The notes under the pieces were generated by a model, which saw nothing but the letters and a program-made list of their open reading frames with translations, was not told the origin of the DNA and did not search any database. A program made the translations under genes and the position numbers. A stretch of DNA of 64,000 bases from Tillus elongatus (taxonomy: Eukaryota > Arthropoda > Insecta > Coleoptera > Cleridae): the NCBI GenBank assembly GCA_964006375.1, contig OZ023267.1, positions 33,851,266-33,915,265 on the forward strand, written 5' to 3'. Positions 1 through 13,192 of the stretch are shown here, piece by piece (the stretch's first letter is position 1; each line of letters begins with the position of its first letter).

Positions 1-83
1 ACACATTTATTCCGATATATTTGAAAAAATTAATAAAATGCGCCTTAATAAGGTTTATCTATAACAACAAAAAAGTGTGGCCG

Positions 84-497
84 CAGCAAGTGCGTTATGG
101 CAGCGAATGTTCATAAAACATACTTAAACTAAAATAGTGAATATATGTCCAAATTGTAATTAAAATTTTTAAAAGTTTTTGAGACCATTTCAGTTCCAAC
201 TTTATTTATCTGTCAGTTTATTATTAATAGCCGGACAATTTAATTTGTTATCAATGAATATTATAAAAATGTGCAGATTGAGAAATGTTATTGGTCGGGA
301 GAACTGCGCACTGAGTTTATAAAGAATTAAAGTATTACTAGGTATTAAAAAAACAGTGAATGCGCGAAAATGCAACCAGCATAAGAAAATAAGTGTACAA
401 TCATGTGGCGAACATTCTGCTACTCATAATAAAATGTCTGGACGCGACAATGGGCGCTATAGAAGTGAGTGTTCATATAAATGATCTAAAATTTTTG

Positions 498-575
<78 letters not shown>

Positions 576-681
576 GGGGTGAGAGGAGCCTTGTCTCGGA
601 CGCACGATCTCGACGTCGCCGAAGGGATACGATATTACGATGAAATGTATGAAAATTCGCTATCACTAAATAGCATAAAAT

Positions 682-770
<89 letters not shown>

Positions 771-900
771 AAAATTCAAACAGACATTGAATATGGGTTC
801 TAGGGGCCCCAATTCGCGCGCTCATTTCAAAAAATGGTTCGAAAGTCTTACCATATTTATACCTCTCTATTAGTAAATTTTCTTAATGAAATTTCACTAA
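84..900 (+). repeat. (TA)n-core element, composite copy
   Basis: The copy begins with the family motif GCAGCAAGTGCGTTATGG and ends with the decayed hairpin around 871-900. It holds two (TA)n arrays, 499-574 and 684-758, separated by about 110 bp of less AT-rich sequence. Having two cores suggests two copies joined or a rearrangement. Open frames across the arrays are only Ile-Tyr repeats and are not genes. Confidence 0.7.
313..382 (+). repeat. dispersed repeat, copy 1 of 2
   Basis: About 65-70 bp from GAGTTTATAAAG to AACCAGC resembles 22237-22300, sharing the stretch GCGCGAAAATG. Family unknown. Confidence 0.5.
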
Positions 901-1203
901 AATGATGAAAAGTACGAAGACACCAGTTCTAATATCTCTTGGATACTAGAATTAATACAACCTATACAACAACAGCCTCAACACATCATTAGATTGAACC
1001 CAAGGCCCCTTAAAAAGATTAAAGAACTAAGAAATAAGCTAGAAAAAATGGATCATCATCATGTGTTACATCCCTTGGTACATTCGACCAATATTGGAGT
1101 AACTGCGTCGTTCATCATCATCATACTGGTCATTCTGTGCTACATCTTCAGACAAAATGTCAGGAAGATAATCAAGCAACTGAAACCCAGAAGACTCAAG
1201 TAA
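900..1203 (+). pseudogene. envelope-like protein C-terminal fragment
   Basis: An open frame runs from the edge of the (TA)n copy to a stop at 1201-1203, with no ATG at its beginning. It has a charged, glutamine-rich stretch, a helix rich in Lys and Glu, a His-rich juxtamembrane segment, one hydrophobic membrane span (residues rich in Ile, Val and Leu, about 1108-1155) and a short basic tail. That order is typical of the membrane-anchored C-terminus of envelope-like proteins in insect gypsy-type retroelements. No fusion or receptor region is present. An overlapping frame continues to 1379 without recognisable content. Assignment rests on architecture only. Confidence 0.35.
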
Positions 1204-1757
1204 CAAGAACGAGGACATCCTTCACATTAAGAATGAATGCAATACGTTACCAGATAGTTACCTGCTATAAAGCCAATCCCACGGTTTATAGCATGATTGC
1301 ATCAGTCCTGTTGGACACTGAACCCGCGCTTCTGCCGCATAGAGAGAATCCCGGTTTGTATGCAGTACCTAGTTTATAAGTATTACCACTGTTAGATTAA
1401 GGAATTATTATTACATAGTACATTTAACTGGCAACACTTCTTTTGAGCCTCTTTGTAATTTTCATTTTTATTAGCGTTTGTACGTTAGAGTTGAAATAAA
1501 TTATTTTTTATCAAAACTCCAAAAGCTCAAAACCAAATTTTATGGCAATTTTTATTTATGTTTTATTGAAATGTTTTGTCTCGTTTGCTTTGTTTATTTC
1601 GTTTTATCTGGAACGTATTTTAGCAGTTTGTTTTATTGATTAGGCTTTTACCTTTATTAACTTAGAGTTTTATTTTATTAATACATATTTTGTTTCTGTC
1701 TGTTTTATATGTTGATGATTGTATTGTACTTTAGTTGTTTTGACAGTCATGTAAACA
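1204..1757. other. no recognisable gene
   Basis: T-rich sequence with AATAAA-like words. It could include the 3' flank or an LTR remnant of the envelope-bearing element, but no second copy exists here to test this. Confidence 0.4.
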
Positions 1758-3676
1758 TTGATGGAGAAATGTACTATATGCTATTTACTATTTAGTTCAA
1801 GTTCTTTTGAGACATTTTTTGAAAGTCTTAAAGTTGTAATCTCCAACGGCGGCAAACCCTTCTGGACTCTTGCTAAATCTATTGGGAATAATTTCTGCAA
1901 AAGCACGTTCCCACCTCTTGTCTCAGGGGATGAAATTGTTTCTACCGCCCTGGGCAAGGCTGAATTTTTTGCCTCGTTGTTCGCCGGCAATTCTACTCTC
2001 AACCCACCTCCAAATGTTCAACCACCAACAGTCCCCAATGTCGCGCATAAAATGACATATTTCATTTTCAAAACTAAAAAGGTACGAAAGATGCTCTCTT
2101 CTCTTAATACCAGGAAAGCCTCTGGCCTTGATGAGATCCCAGCAATTGTTCTCAAAAAATGCGCACCAGAGCGTGCTCCTGTCCTGACTCGTTTGTTTCA
2201 ATATCTTATAATAAAGGCATATTCCCTAGTAACTGGAAAACTGCTCGAGTACAACCCATCCCCAAGAAAGGATCCAAAGCGCTTCCCAGCAACTACAGGC
2301 CTATTTCCCTCCTTTCAGTCGCCTCTAAAGTGATGGAAAAGTATATAAACACCGAATTACTAAAATTTCTTGAAAAAAACAGTCTAATCCACGACAGACA
2401 GTATGGATTCCGTCAGCTCAGATCGACTGCCGACCTCCCTTCCTTTGGCACCCATTATTGGAACAAGTCTATGGAACAACATGGTGAATCCCAGATTGTT
2501 GCTCTAGACATATCCAAAGCATTTGACCAGGTCTGGCACGCAGAGCTGCTTAATAAACTTCCGGCCTATGGCCTACCACCAAAACTCTGTATGTGGACAG
2601 CAAATTTCCTTTCCAACAGGAGCATATCTGTTGTTGTGGATGGCCATTCCTCTAAACTGTATCCAATTAATGCAGGAGTTCCTCAAGGTTCAGCTTTAGC
2701 CCCTACTTTGTTTCTTCTCCACATCAATGACCTCCTCTCCAGCACATCCAACCCAGTTCACAGTTACGCGGACGACAGCACCCTCCATTCAAATATACAA
2801 TATTCTAAGCCTGTCTCTTTAGCCCAATTAGATGAGGATCGCAGACTCATGGAGGGTTCTGTCTCCGTGGATCTCCAAAAAATATTAGACTGGGGTAGTA
2901 GAAATCTTGTACAATTCAACTCCACCAAAACTAAGTCTTGCTTTCTTTCTCACAAGAGATACAACCCATCACAATGAACAACCAAGTTATTCAAAGTAAT
3001 GAGTCCTTTTCTCTTGTTGGCATTTCTGTGGATCGAAATCTTAATTGGCACCAACATGTCACATCAATTGCAGAAGCGGCCGCTAAGAAATTAGGTTTCC
3101 TCTTCCGGGCTCGCAAATACTTTTCACCAGCTAATCTCTATACCTTATATATTTCAAACTAAGGCCAAACCTCGAATACTGCTCCCACATCTGGGGTGCC
3201 GCTGCCGCTTCTACACTCGCTATCCTGGACTCCATTCAAAAGAGAGCTATACGTCTCATCGGTGACCCTACCCTCACCCAAAGGCTGCCATCCCTTGCCC
3301 ACCGACGTGCCGTTGGTGACCTCTCTCTCTCTCTCTTTTATAGATATCTGCACGGGCACTGCTCAGAGGAGCTTTCCTCCATAGTTCCCCCACCTGCTGC
3401 CCCCAACAAATCTACCAGGGGAACAGAGCGAATGCACCCTTTTACTGTCCAGGTCACCAGACATAGAACATCTTGTTATGCCCGCTCTTTTGTCCCGAGG
3501 ACTTCCAAGTTGTGGAATTCCTTGCCGGCACATGTTTTCCCTTCTCCTCCGAACCTCCAAACCTTCAAGTCCAGAATTAACAAGCTGCCTCTTTCCTCCT
3601 TGTCCACACCCACGGTGCGATAGTATTTAGGCTGTAAGCCCTCGTGGTGTGTTGTTGAAATAAAAAATAAAGAAAA
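1758..3676 (+). mobile_element. 5'-truncated Jockey/CR1-group LINE
   Basis: A non-LTR retrotransposon lacking the endonuclease and all upstream sequence. The 3' end is an A-rich tail around 3655-3676 (GAAATAAAAAATAAAG). The coding part is split over three frames: frameshifts near 2200 and 2950 and another near 3159, where a TAA interrupts. The C-terminal portion at 3159-3623 carries an expanded TCTCTC run at about 3320-3338. Exact clade is not determinable by eye. Confidence 0.8.
1795..3623 (+). pseudogene. LINE reverse transcriptase, frameshifted
   Basis: Reverse transcriptase copies LINE RNA into DNA at a nicked target. The pieces line up in order: linker to about 2200; RT fingers with NYRPISLLSV near 2295-2330; catalytic motif A as ALDISKAFDQVW near 2502-2535; motif B as GVPQGSALAPTLF near 2675-2715; the YADD catalytic box near 2764-2775; then thumb and the C-terminal tail ending PRTSKLWNSLP and a conserved Phe-Lys-Ser-Arg block. 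The catalytic aspartates are present within 2159-2977, but the frame breaks make the protein non-functional. Confidence 0.85.
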
Positions 3677-4288
3677 TCTCGTCGAAAGCAAATTTTTCTA
3701 CGAGAATTCGCTAAAAATCAACAAAACATCCGTCTTTCTTAGAAGAAATTCCGATACATTCTCTCAGCTCAGATTTAGATGAATTGTGTTGTAGGAAAAA
3801 CCAAAGTTCTTGAAGAGATGCGTATTGTTGGTAATGAATAATAACCACACACTATCCACAATGATATTTATGCACAAGCTTGGGTCTGTGGGGTCAAAAG
3901 CCCTGATTAATGATGAATAATGTGACATCATATTGTATCATGTATCTACCAAAAGATATTATGACGCAACCTTACGTCTTTAAGGCAATAAACGTCATTA
4001 CTATGTTGTTGTATTTTAATATATTCGCCAAATATAGATGTCATGACGTTGATTTAGTAAGAAAATGGTTAGTAATTTGCTAAATATAGTATGTAATTTA
4101 TATTTAACTCATTTATTTGTACTTATAATCATATAAAACTATTTGTAAAATGCATTTTGATGCTTATCTGTATGGTCATCTATTATGTATATAAACATTT
4201 TTGGAATAACTGAAACAAGATACTTGCTGAGTATTTTAGGTCAACTAAACTAATCAACATACAAAGCGCCGTCGCGAAAATTTTGACT
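3677..4288. other. no gene; short repeat scrap
   Basis: Positions 3677-3715 resemble an eroded hairpin terminus of the (TA)n family. The remainder is AT-rich sequence without supported features. Confidence 0.4.
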
Positions 4289-4417
4289 TTTAGTGAATTT
4301 TTATTTAAAAAAATTCACTAATAGAGAGGTATCGATGGTGAGACAAAATTTTTTTCAAATGAGCGCGAACTAGGACCCTTAGAACCCATATCCGGGGTCA
4401 GTTTCAATTTTTTATGT

Positions 4418-4516
<99 letters not shown>

Positions 4517-4920
4517 ATTAATGGCTTGGATGAGTTCGTTAGCAAGGAAAATCGGACAGCGTCTTCCGGGAAAATTTTGAGTTTTCTTTAGAAAAAAAAA
4601 TTTTTCTACGAAAATTACAAAGCTGTTTTAATGAAATTTAACGGATGTGTTGCCTTGGAAGAGGCCTTACTACGTACGAACATTCAAATTTCTAAGTTTA
4701 TAGAAAATTGAGTTATTTAAATTTTAAATTTTTTTTGGAAAAAAAATTTGTTCTACGAAAATTACAAGGTTATTTTAATAACATTTGGTGGTTATCTTGC
4801 CTTAGGAAAGACCTTACTACTTACCAAAACTAAACTTTCTAAGTTCATAGAACATTGAGTTATTCAAATTTAAAGCATTTAATAAAAATTCACTACCATA
4901 ACGCACTTGCTGCGTCTCGA
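4289..4920 (-). repeat. (TA)n-core element, full-looking copy
   Basis: The + strand begins with the hairpin TTAGTGAATTTTT / AAATTCACTAATAG, then the GACCCCGG-type block, the (TA)n core at 4421-4515, a body with two repeats of a 'TCTAAGTTTATAGAA' block, and finally ACCATAACGCACTTGCTGCGTC at about 4898-4918. It is one of the clearest end-to-end copies. Confidence 0.75.
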
Positions 4921-5770
<850 letters not shown>

Positions 5771-6435
5771 TCGGTAAATTTGCAGATTAGCTCCCGAACG
5801 CTTCAAAAAACTGTTATCAGAAACCTGCCTAGGCCCCCCCTGGATCCACAAACCCCAAGAAAAATTTCTTCTTCACACCCCCCAAGAAAGTTACGGGACC
5901 AGGAGTGAATAGGGGTGCTGCTGGGCGGGGTAGGTAGTAAAAAGAAAATATGAGCAAAAAATGCGAATAAAACGGGCTTAAAAGTTGTTTTTTTCAAATC
6001 TTGAAGCTATATCCCCTTTAAACCCTGCCTACCCCGCACAGCACCCCTATTCCCCCAGGTGCCGTACCTTCCTTGGTGGGTATGAACAAGAATTTTTTTG
6101 TGGTTTATGCAACGAGGGTGGTTGTATGCACGCGGGGGGGATCCCCCCCAAGGAAGTTACGTGACCTGGAGGCAAATAGGGGTGCTGTGCGAGGTCGGCG
6201 GGGTTTAATGGGGATATGGCTTCAAATGGACAGCTTTTAAGCAGTTTTCTTTGCTTTTTCTGCTCATATTTCCTTTTACTACCTACCTCGCCCAGCACTC
6301 CTATTCACCCCCAGTCCCGTAACTTCCTTGGAGGGTGTGAACAAGAATTTTTTCTTGTGGTTTGTGCATCCAGGTGGGGTCCTAGTAATATTTCTGAAAA
6401 CAATTTTTTGAAAAACGTTCGAAAAATTCGCGTGT
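5771..6435. repeat. GC-rich foldback, copy 1
   Basis: The outer arms pair: GGATCCACAAACCCC and AAGTTACGGGACC near 5830-5900 against their complements near 6310-6380. The unit AATAGGGGTGCTG followed by GCGGGGTAGG recurs in alternating orientation about four times. Base composition is strikingly G/C-rich against the AT-rich surroundings. A second copy is at 52831-53640. Open frames across it are by-products of the inverted repeats. Confidence 0.7.
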
Positions 6436-6539
6436 AACAAAATGGGCACCTAACCCCATTTGTTCACGCTAGAAATCATATTCATTTCTAACGTGAAAAA
6501 ATGGGGTTAGGTGTCCATTTTGTTACACGCGAATTTTTC
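6421..6539. repeat. 119-nt hairpin
   Basis: The left arm starts at GAAAAATTCGCGTGTAAC and the right arm ends with its complement. The arms of about 55 bp differ at a few positions and leave a loop of about 8 nt. It could be a minimal MITE, or the unit could form an RNA hairpin if transcribed. Confidence 0.75.
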
Positions 6540-6905
6540 AAAGCTTTTTTAGTTTTTAACATTAGTGACACTTTTTTATACTTTTTCATGACTAGCTTTG
6601 AATGTTTTGAAAGTAGAAATGTTCGCGTAAAGTTACATGTAATGTAAAGATGTTTTTGCATTGTTGTTTTTTTGCATGTTTTTGTGGCAGATTTGCCCTG
6701 TTTTTGATGCTTTGGCCTTGCTTTTACAATTAGTTACAGTGCTTTCCTGAAGATGCTCGGAACCCCGAGCGAAATATATCGAGTTTTAGTACAGAATGAC
6801 TTTCTTTAAAATATAGCCCTCGTTTTTGGTCGTAATTGCCCTTAATAGTATACAAATTTTAGCACGCTAACGTGTAACGACTGTTACTCATCCCTTCAAT
6901 CAAAT

Positions 6906-6908
<3 letters not shown>
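6540..6908. other. no gene; see hammerhead-like motif
   Basis: AT-rich sequence. Apart from the motif at 6747-6774 nothing is recognisable. Confidence 0.4.
6747..6774 (+). ncRNA. hammerhead ribozyme-like core motif
   Basis: CTGAAGA (6747-6753) is followed by T, then a perfect 6-bp stem GCTCGG/CCGAGC with loop AACC (55-70), then GAAA (71-74). This is the CUGANGA - stem II - GAAA layout of hammerhead cores, known from Penelope-like elements. The extra T and the unverified stems I and III make it only a candidate, possibly a decayed remnant. Confidence 0.3.
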
Positions 6909-6978
<70 letters not shown>

Positions 6979-7110
6979 ATATAAAAAATTTTAGCTGACC
7001 CTGGAGTGGGTTTTAGGGGTGCCTACTTTGTTCTCATTTTAAGAAATCTTTTCAAAAGTTGGGATCTCCACAACAGCGAACTTTTTTTACGAAATTTCGC
7101 TTAAAGAACA
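6909..7110 (+). repeat. (TA)n-core element, partial
   Basis: Core 6909-6975, followed by the diverged GACCC(T)GG...GGGTT block and a degraded terminal hairpin near 7078-7108. Confidence 0.6.
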
Positions 7111-7680
7111 ACCGGAAGTGCCAGAATAAAATAGGTAGCCAAATTTTCAGGAACCAAATATCAAAAGGCCTATTTTGAATCTAACAACAGAATTTTGTCT
7201 CAGTTAAGATAAGCACAGACAACTCAATTTCTAATGTAAACAAAACAAATCTAAATGGAGGTGGTTTGAGCCAGAAGAGCTATAGTAGGTATTCTTGGTA
7301 TTTGCGTGATTTAATGTAGACAATTATCCTCATTTAGCATGAATTTCATTTATATTGTGTTGTCAATGAATTTAGACGAAATTTTCATTGTCAACTTTTT
7401 ATTACATTATAAAAAACAACAAACAAATAAGTGGGTGTTATACATCGTAGGCGAACCCATTGCTGACGTTAACACATTGAAATAAAAACATAAACTTGTT
7501 CATACTCATGACACGACTGATTCTTCGAAGGTAAGAGCTTAACATCATCATTTATGTTAAACAGATTTAAAAATATATATATTTAACATACTTAGATTGA
7601 ATTTATGATAAAGATCACTCTTACTTTTATTTCAACACATATCAGATCTCGTATTTACAATTGGAATTAAATTTTCATAG
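7111..7680. other. no gene seen
   Basis: AT-rich sequence between two (TA)n copies; no long frame, no terminal repeats. Confidence 0.5.
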
Positions 7681-8566
<886 letters not shown>

Positions 8567-8617
8567 CATACTTGGTTCTCGGGTTGAACCGCGTCCAGAA
8601 TTTATTACAACTTGACG

Positions 8618-8648
8618 TTTCGGCTCCTGTTTTGGAGCCATTTTAAAG
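8618..8648 (-). other. second stem-GAAA motif, degraded
   Basis: On the minus strand the stem GGCTCC/GGAGCC is followed by CGAAACGTC and preceded by a decayed CTTTAAAAT where CUGANGA would be expected. It resembles the motif at 6747 but lacks its core. Confidence 0.25.
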
Positions 8649-8899
8649 AGGTAATGGAAATATGTAAACGGTGAAACACGTCAATTTTAATATTGAGGGG
8701 GACATGTTTTGACATAAAACTCAACTTTGTCATATCAACCCCTTAAGGGTGGTGATAACAACCCTTATATTTTGAATAGGGAACATGGGTCGAGTGTTAC
8801 ATCATTTGAAAGCTCTTTCTTTTCTGAATTCAGCAAACTAATTTTTTTGGAAATTTTATCAACTCGTTTAAAAAGTATTCACAGTTGAAGATGCAAAAA

Positions 8900-9007
8900 C
8901 GCATTTCACTCATTCCGATAAGAAATGTGCTGATAGTCAATGTTTTGTTGGTTTGTAAACAAAAAATTGGCTATCAGAACATTTCTTATCGGAATGAGAG
9001 AAATGCG
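8900..9007. repeat. subterminal palindrome in the mariner
   Basis: Arms 8900-8936 and 8971-9007 match almost perfectly (CGCATTTC..ATTCCGATAAGAAATGT). The right terminal region repeats the same motif near 10198-10228. It could be a transposase-binding region. Confidence 0.7.
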
Positions 9008-9071
9008 GTTTATTATTTCAGTTTATCGGTCGGTTTGATACTTGATAGTACTACCGAAAATTAATTTCACA

Positions 9072-10134
9072 ATGGTGTATTCTGTAGAAGAAAGAGTTGA
9101 AATAATTACTCTTTTTTTCAAAAACGATGACTGTGCCAACCGTACCGCAAATTTGTTTAATGAACGACATCCGAACAGACATGTTAACAGAAAATACATT
9201 TTGGAGTTAGTTGCAAAGTTTCGACAAAGTAGCCAACAAAAAACGGGATCCTGAACGTGAATTTCCGGTTAGAAATGAGACTACTGAGATTGAAATTTTA
9301 GGACAAATTGCTGCAGACCCAACTTTGAGCACGAGAAAATTGGCCACTGTTTCAAACATCGAGAGAAGAACTATTCAGCGAATATTGAAGGGGTATAAAT
9401 TTCACCCGTATAAAATTCATCTTGTACAACAACTGAATGAAGAGGATTTTGATCGGCGGCTCAAGTTTTGTGTAGTAATGACTGCACGAATAGCTGATAA
9501 CGGGAACTTTCTGTTCAATATCTGTCTTTCAGACGAGTGTACGTTTTTATTAAACTCTACAGTCAATCGTCATAATTGTCGTTATTGGGCAGATAATAAT
9601 CCAAGAAATTTTCACAAAGTCCACACTCAAACTCCACAGAAATTGAATGTCTGGACTGAAGACCGTTTAATCGGACCAATTTTTCTTGATGGCAATTTGA
9701 GTGGCGAAACGTATTTGGAGTTACTAAAAGATATCGTTTACCCTTTACTAATTGACATTGTTGAAAATGATGATCGCTATCAAGAAAATCAATTAGTGTT
9801 TCAACAAGATGGAGCTCCTCCGCATTTTTCACAACGTGTTAGGGAGTTTTTGAACAGAGAGTTTCCAGAGCAATGGATTGGGCGTAGAGGTGCTATTGAG
9901 TGGCCCCTTAGATCACCGGATTTAACTCATTTAGACTTCTTTCTATGGGGCCATTTAAAGAGTAGAATTTACGCAACAAAACTTCAGTCTCTGGAAGAAT
10001 TACGACGACGCATTGTTGAAGAATGCCGTCTAATAAATCCACAAATGCTTCAGAATCTCAGAGCTCGTTTTGAACAAAATTTGTACTTTTGTATAGAAGC
10101 TGGTGGTCAACAATTTGAACACTTACTTAACTGA
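9072..10134 (+). pseudogene. DD41D (rosa-like) mariner transposase, one frameshift
   Basis: The enzyme excises and inserts the element at TA dinucleotides. I chose ATG 9072 because the N-terminal helix-turn-helix starts there. A one-base shift near 9221 moves reading into the frame of 9211-10134. The catalytic residues are intact: Asp in SDECTF, Asp in QQDGAPPHF and Asp in HLDFFLWG, with 41 residues between the second and third. A second helix-turn-helix covers TRKLATVSNIERRTIQRIL. Total length of about 350 residues is normal for the family. Only the single frameshift separates this copy from an open gene, so it may be recent. Confidence 0.88.
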
Positions 10135-10448
10135 ATAAACATTTTTGAACGTTTGGTTTTGTTTTTTATTTTTTTTAACGAAAAATTGACTAATTAGTGC
10201 ATTTCTTATCACAATGAATGAAATGCGTTCTTGCAACTCCAACTGGGAATAATTTTTAAACGAGTTTATAAAACTCGCAAAAAAGTTAGTGTGCTGAATT
10301 CAGAAAAGAAAGAGCTTTGAAATGATGTAACACCCATGTTCCCTATTTAAAATATAAGGGTTGTTATGACCACCCTTAAGAAGTTGATGTGACAAAGTTG
10401 AATTTTATGTCAAAACATGTCTTCCTCAATATTAAAATTGCCGTGTTT

Positions 10449-11079
10449 TTAAAAAAAAATTCTCTGGATGCAAATATGTCTGTTTCGTTTTCAATGCGCC
10501 AGCCTGTATAGGTTATACTACCAACCAAATGTCCTTTTTGTAAAAACAAGACATATTTGCCATTAAAAACATTTTTACGAAAATTCGCTACTATAACCTA
10601 TTTGCTGCGTCCAGACTTTTTGCAAATTAATTACCTCCACCATAGCATCTGTGCCCCAACGTTCTGAGAAGTTTGTTAGCAGCCGTTAAATCCCACATTA
10701 TATAAATTAACCATTAAGAAAAGTCAACTGGCATTACAAATAAATTTAATGACTCTGAAACGAATTGATTATTGACACTAGTTGTGGGTTCTGTCCAAAA
10801 AATGACATAAGCACTCAATTTTTGATATTTCTCCGAACTTCAGTGGCAATTTGGTGGCTCAGTTTTGTTTAAGAAATTGTGTGTACACGATCAAAATAAC
10901 TTCCTCCAAAGGTGGTTGAATTATAATTTTGTTATTAGTGATGTACACGGATTTATACCGTGCTACCTTGCTCTAGTCAGGTAAACCGACCTTACCAGTT
11001 TGTGATCATTACGATAGACCTAGCTGTCATCCTCGCAGAGCAGATTCTATAGAGGTGTTTATTATAGAATGCATGAAGT
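10449..11079. other. no gene; (TA)n-family end scrap
   Basis: Positions 10565-10615 carry the family end motif in minus orientation (CGCTACTATAACC..TTGCTGCGTCC). The rest is non-repetitive here and lies upstream of the candidate promoter. Confidence 0.5.
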
Positions 11080-11134
11080 GGGGAAACCAAGCCGATTCGC
11101 GGTATCACTATGAAGAACGTACGTATATATTTAT
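11080..11134 (+). promoter_or_regulatory. candidate promoter: kappaB-like site and TATA box
   Basis: GGGGAAACC at 11080-11088 is close to, but not a perfect match for, a Rel/kappaB site. TATATTTATA at 11125-11134 is a good TATA box about 150 nt upstream of the signal-peptide ATG. No arthropod initiator TCAGT is obvious. Inference from motifs only. Confidence 0.3.
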
Positions 11135-11286
11135 AGCGAAACCAAAAAGCCGGTTAGATTGAATACGTAAGCGAGAAGCGAACATAACGAACGAACAATA
11201 ATTTAACTAAACGATTAATCAACCTTCTATTGATTCTTTATATTCTTATTAATAATAGTGATATGTCATTCACAAAAGCTAACAAT

Positions 11287-11350
11287 ATGAAAGTGACAAT
11301 TTCTGTGATATTTGCGATGACCTGTTTGGCCTCAGTGTCTTCTTTTCCTG
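11287..11350 (+). CDS. candidate first coding exon of a small secreted protein
   Basis: ATG 11287 opens a textbook signal peptide: Met-Lys-Val, a hydrophobic core (about residues 4-15), then small residues and Ser-Ser-Phe-Pro at the expected cleavage region. The frame reaches CCTG|GTAAGT, a consensus splice donor at 11351, leaving phase 1. An in-frame upstream ATG at 11263 would add eight residues; 11287 is preferred because the charged Lys directly precedes the hydrophobic core. The frame continues past the donor to a stop at 11410-11412 without sensible content. The downstream intron begins with a mariner insertion. The best acceptor I see is at 31996. Product unknown. Confidence 0.45.
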
Positions 11351-11945
11351 GTAAGTTTGTTTTCTTATTAATTGGGTATATTATGTGTAATTATATATTA
11401 TTCTTAAATTAATGTATAGGTATTTATTATATACAGGGTGTTTCGCATAAGAACCGACACAGAGCAGGGGCATGTAAGAGAACCCAAAATATTGTGATTT
11501 AACGCAACTTACCCCTATACTAAGTTGCACCCCTGAGAAGTTATAGGCGTTCAAAATAGGGTTTTTAATTTCGAAACAAATCAATATCTCAGTTATGCTC
11601 TAACTTAGAAGAACTAAATTTGGCACACGTTTTGAGTGTACCAAGAGCAATAATCGACAGTAATAAGAATTCAATTGAAGGATTTTAAAGTGTTGATATG
11701 GGATGATTTACCCATAAAATGTGACAGAAGTTTTTAACGTATTGGCGGATTTAAAAAAATATTTCGTTTTATGGGGAATTTAATTCTAAAACTTTTATTA
11801 CTCTTATTAATTTTCATAAAAATTTGTCGTTTTCAACAAAATTCTGAATAACTACCTATATACACGTATTAGAGGTGTGTTATCATCGGAAATTCAAACG
11901 TTGGCCATGAAATTTAAGAATAATTTAATAGAAAAACAAACAACG

Positions 11946-13175
<1,230 letters not shown>

Positions 13176-13192
13176 ACATTTGCACCGATAAA

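Larger units (their letters stand above)
8674..10448 (+). mobile_element. mariner-type DD41D transposon, long TIRs
   Basis: Inverted ends pair over roughly 220 bp: ACACGTCAATTTTAATATTGAGG near 8676 with the complement ending near 10446. The inner ends contain a further palindrome (8900-9007). The element carries one transposase gene. Outer limits are approximate because the terminal bases are diverged. Confidence 0.85.

Noticed and set aside
393..825. Open frames of Ile-Tyr repeats across (TA)n arrays (also at 4.9, 8.4, 12.4, 15.4, 17.1, 19.5, 21, 30.2, 33.0, 34.6, 35.2, 47.4, 49.3, 49.7, 51.0, 54.0 kb)
   Set aside because: TA repeats have no stop codon in any frame; these are microsatellite artefacts, not proteins.
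3159..3384. Antisense and third-frame ORFs in the first LINE
   Set aside because: The plus-strand frame 3159-3623 carries the LINE C-terminal wording; the others are shadows, and the TCTCTC run is a local expansion.
5803..6437. Pro/Ser-rich open frames in the GC-rich foldback (also 53094-53663)
   Set aside because: They run through inverted repeats on both strands and recur in both copies with shifted frames; they follow base composition rather than coding.
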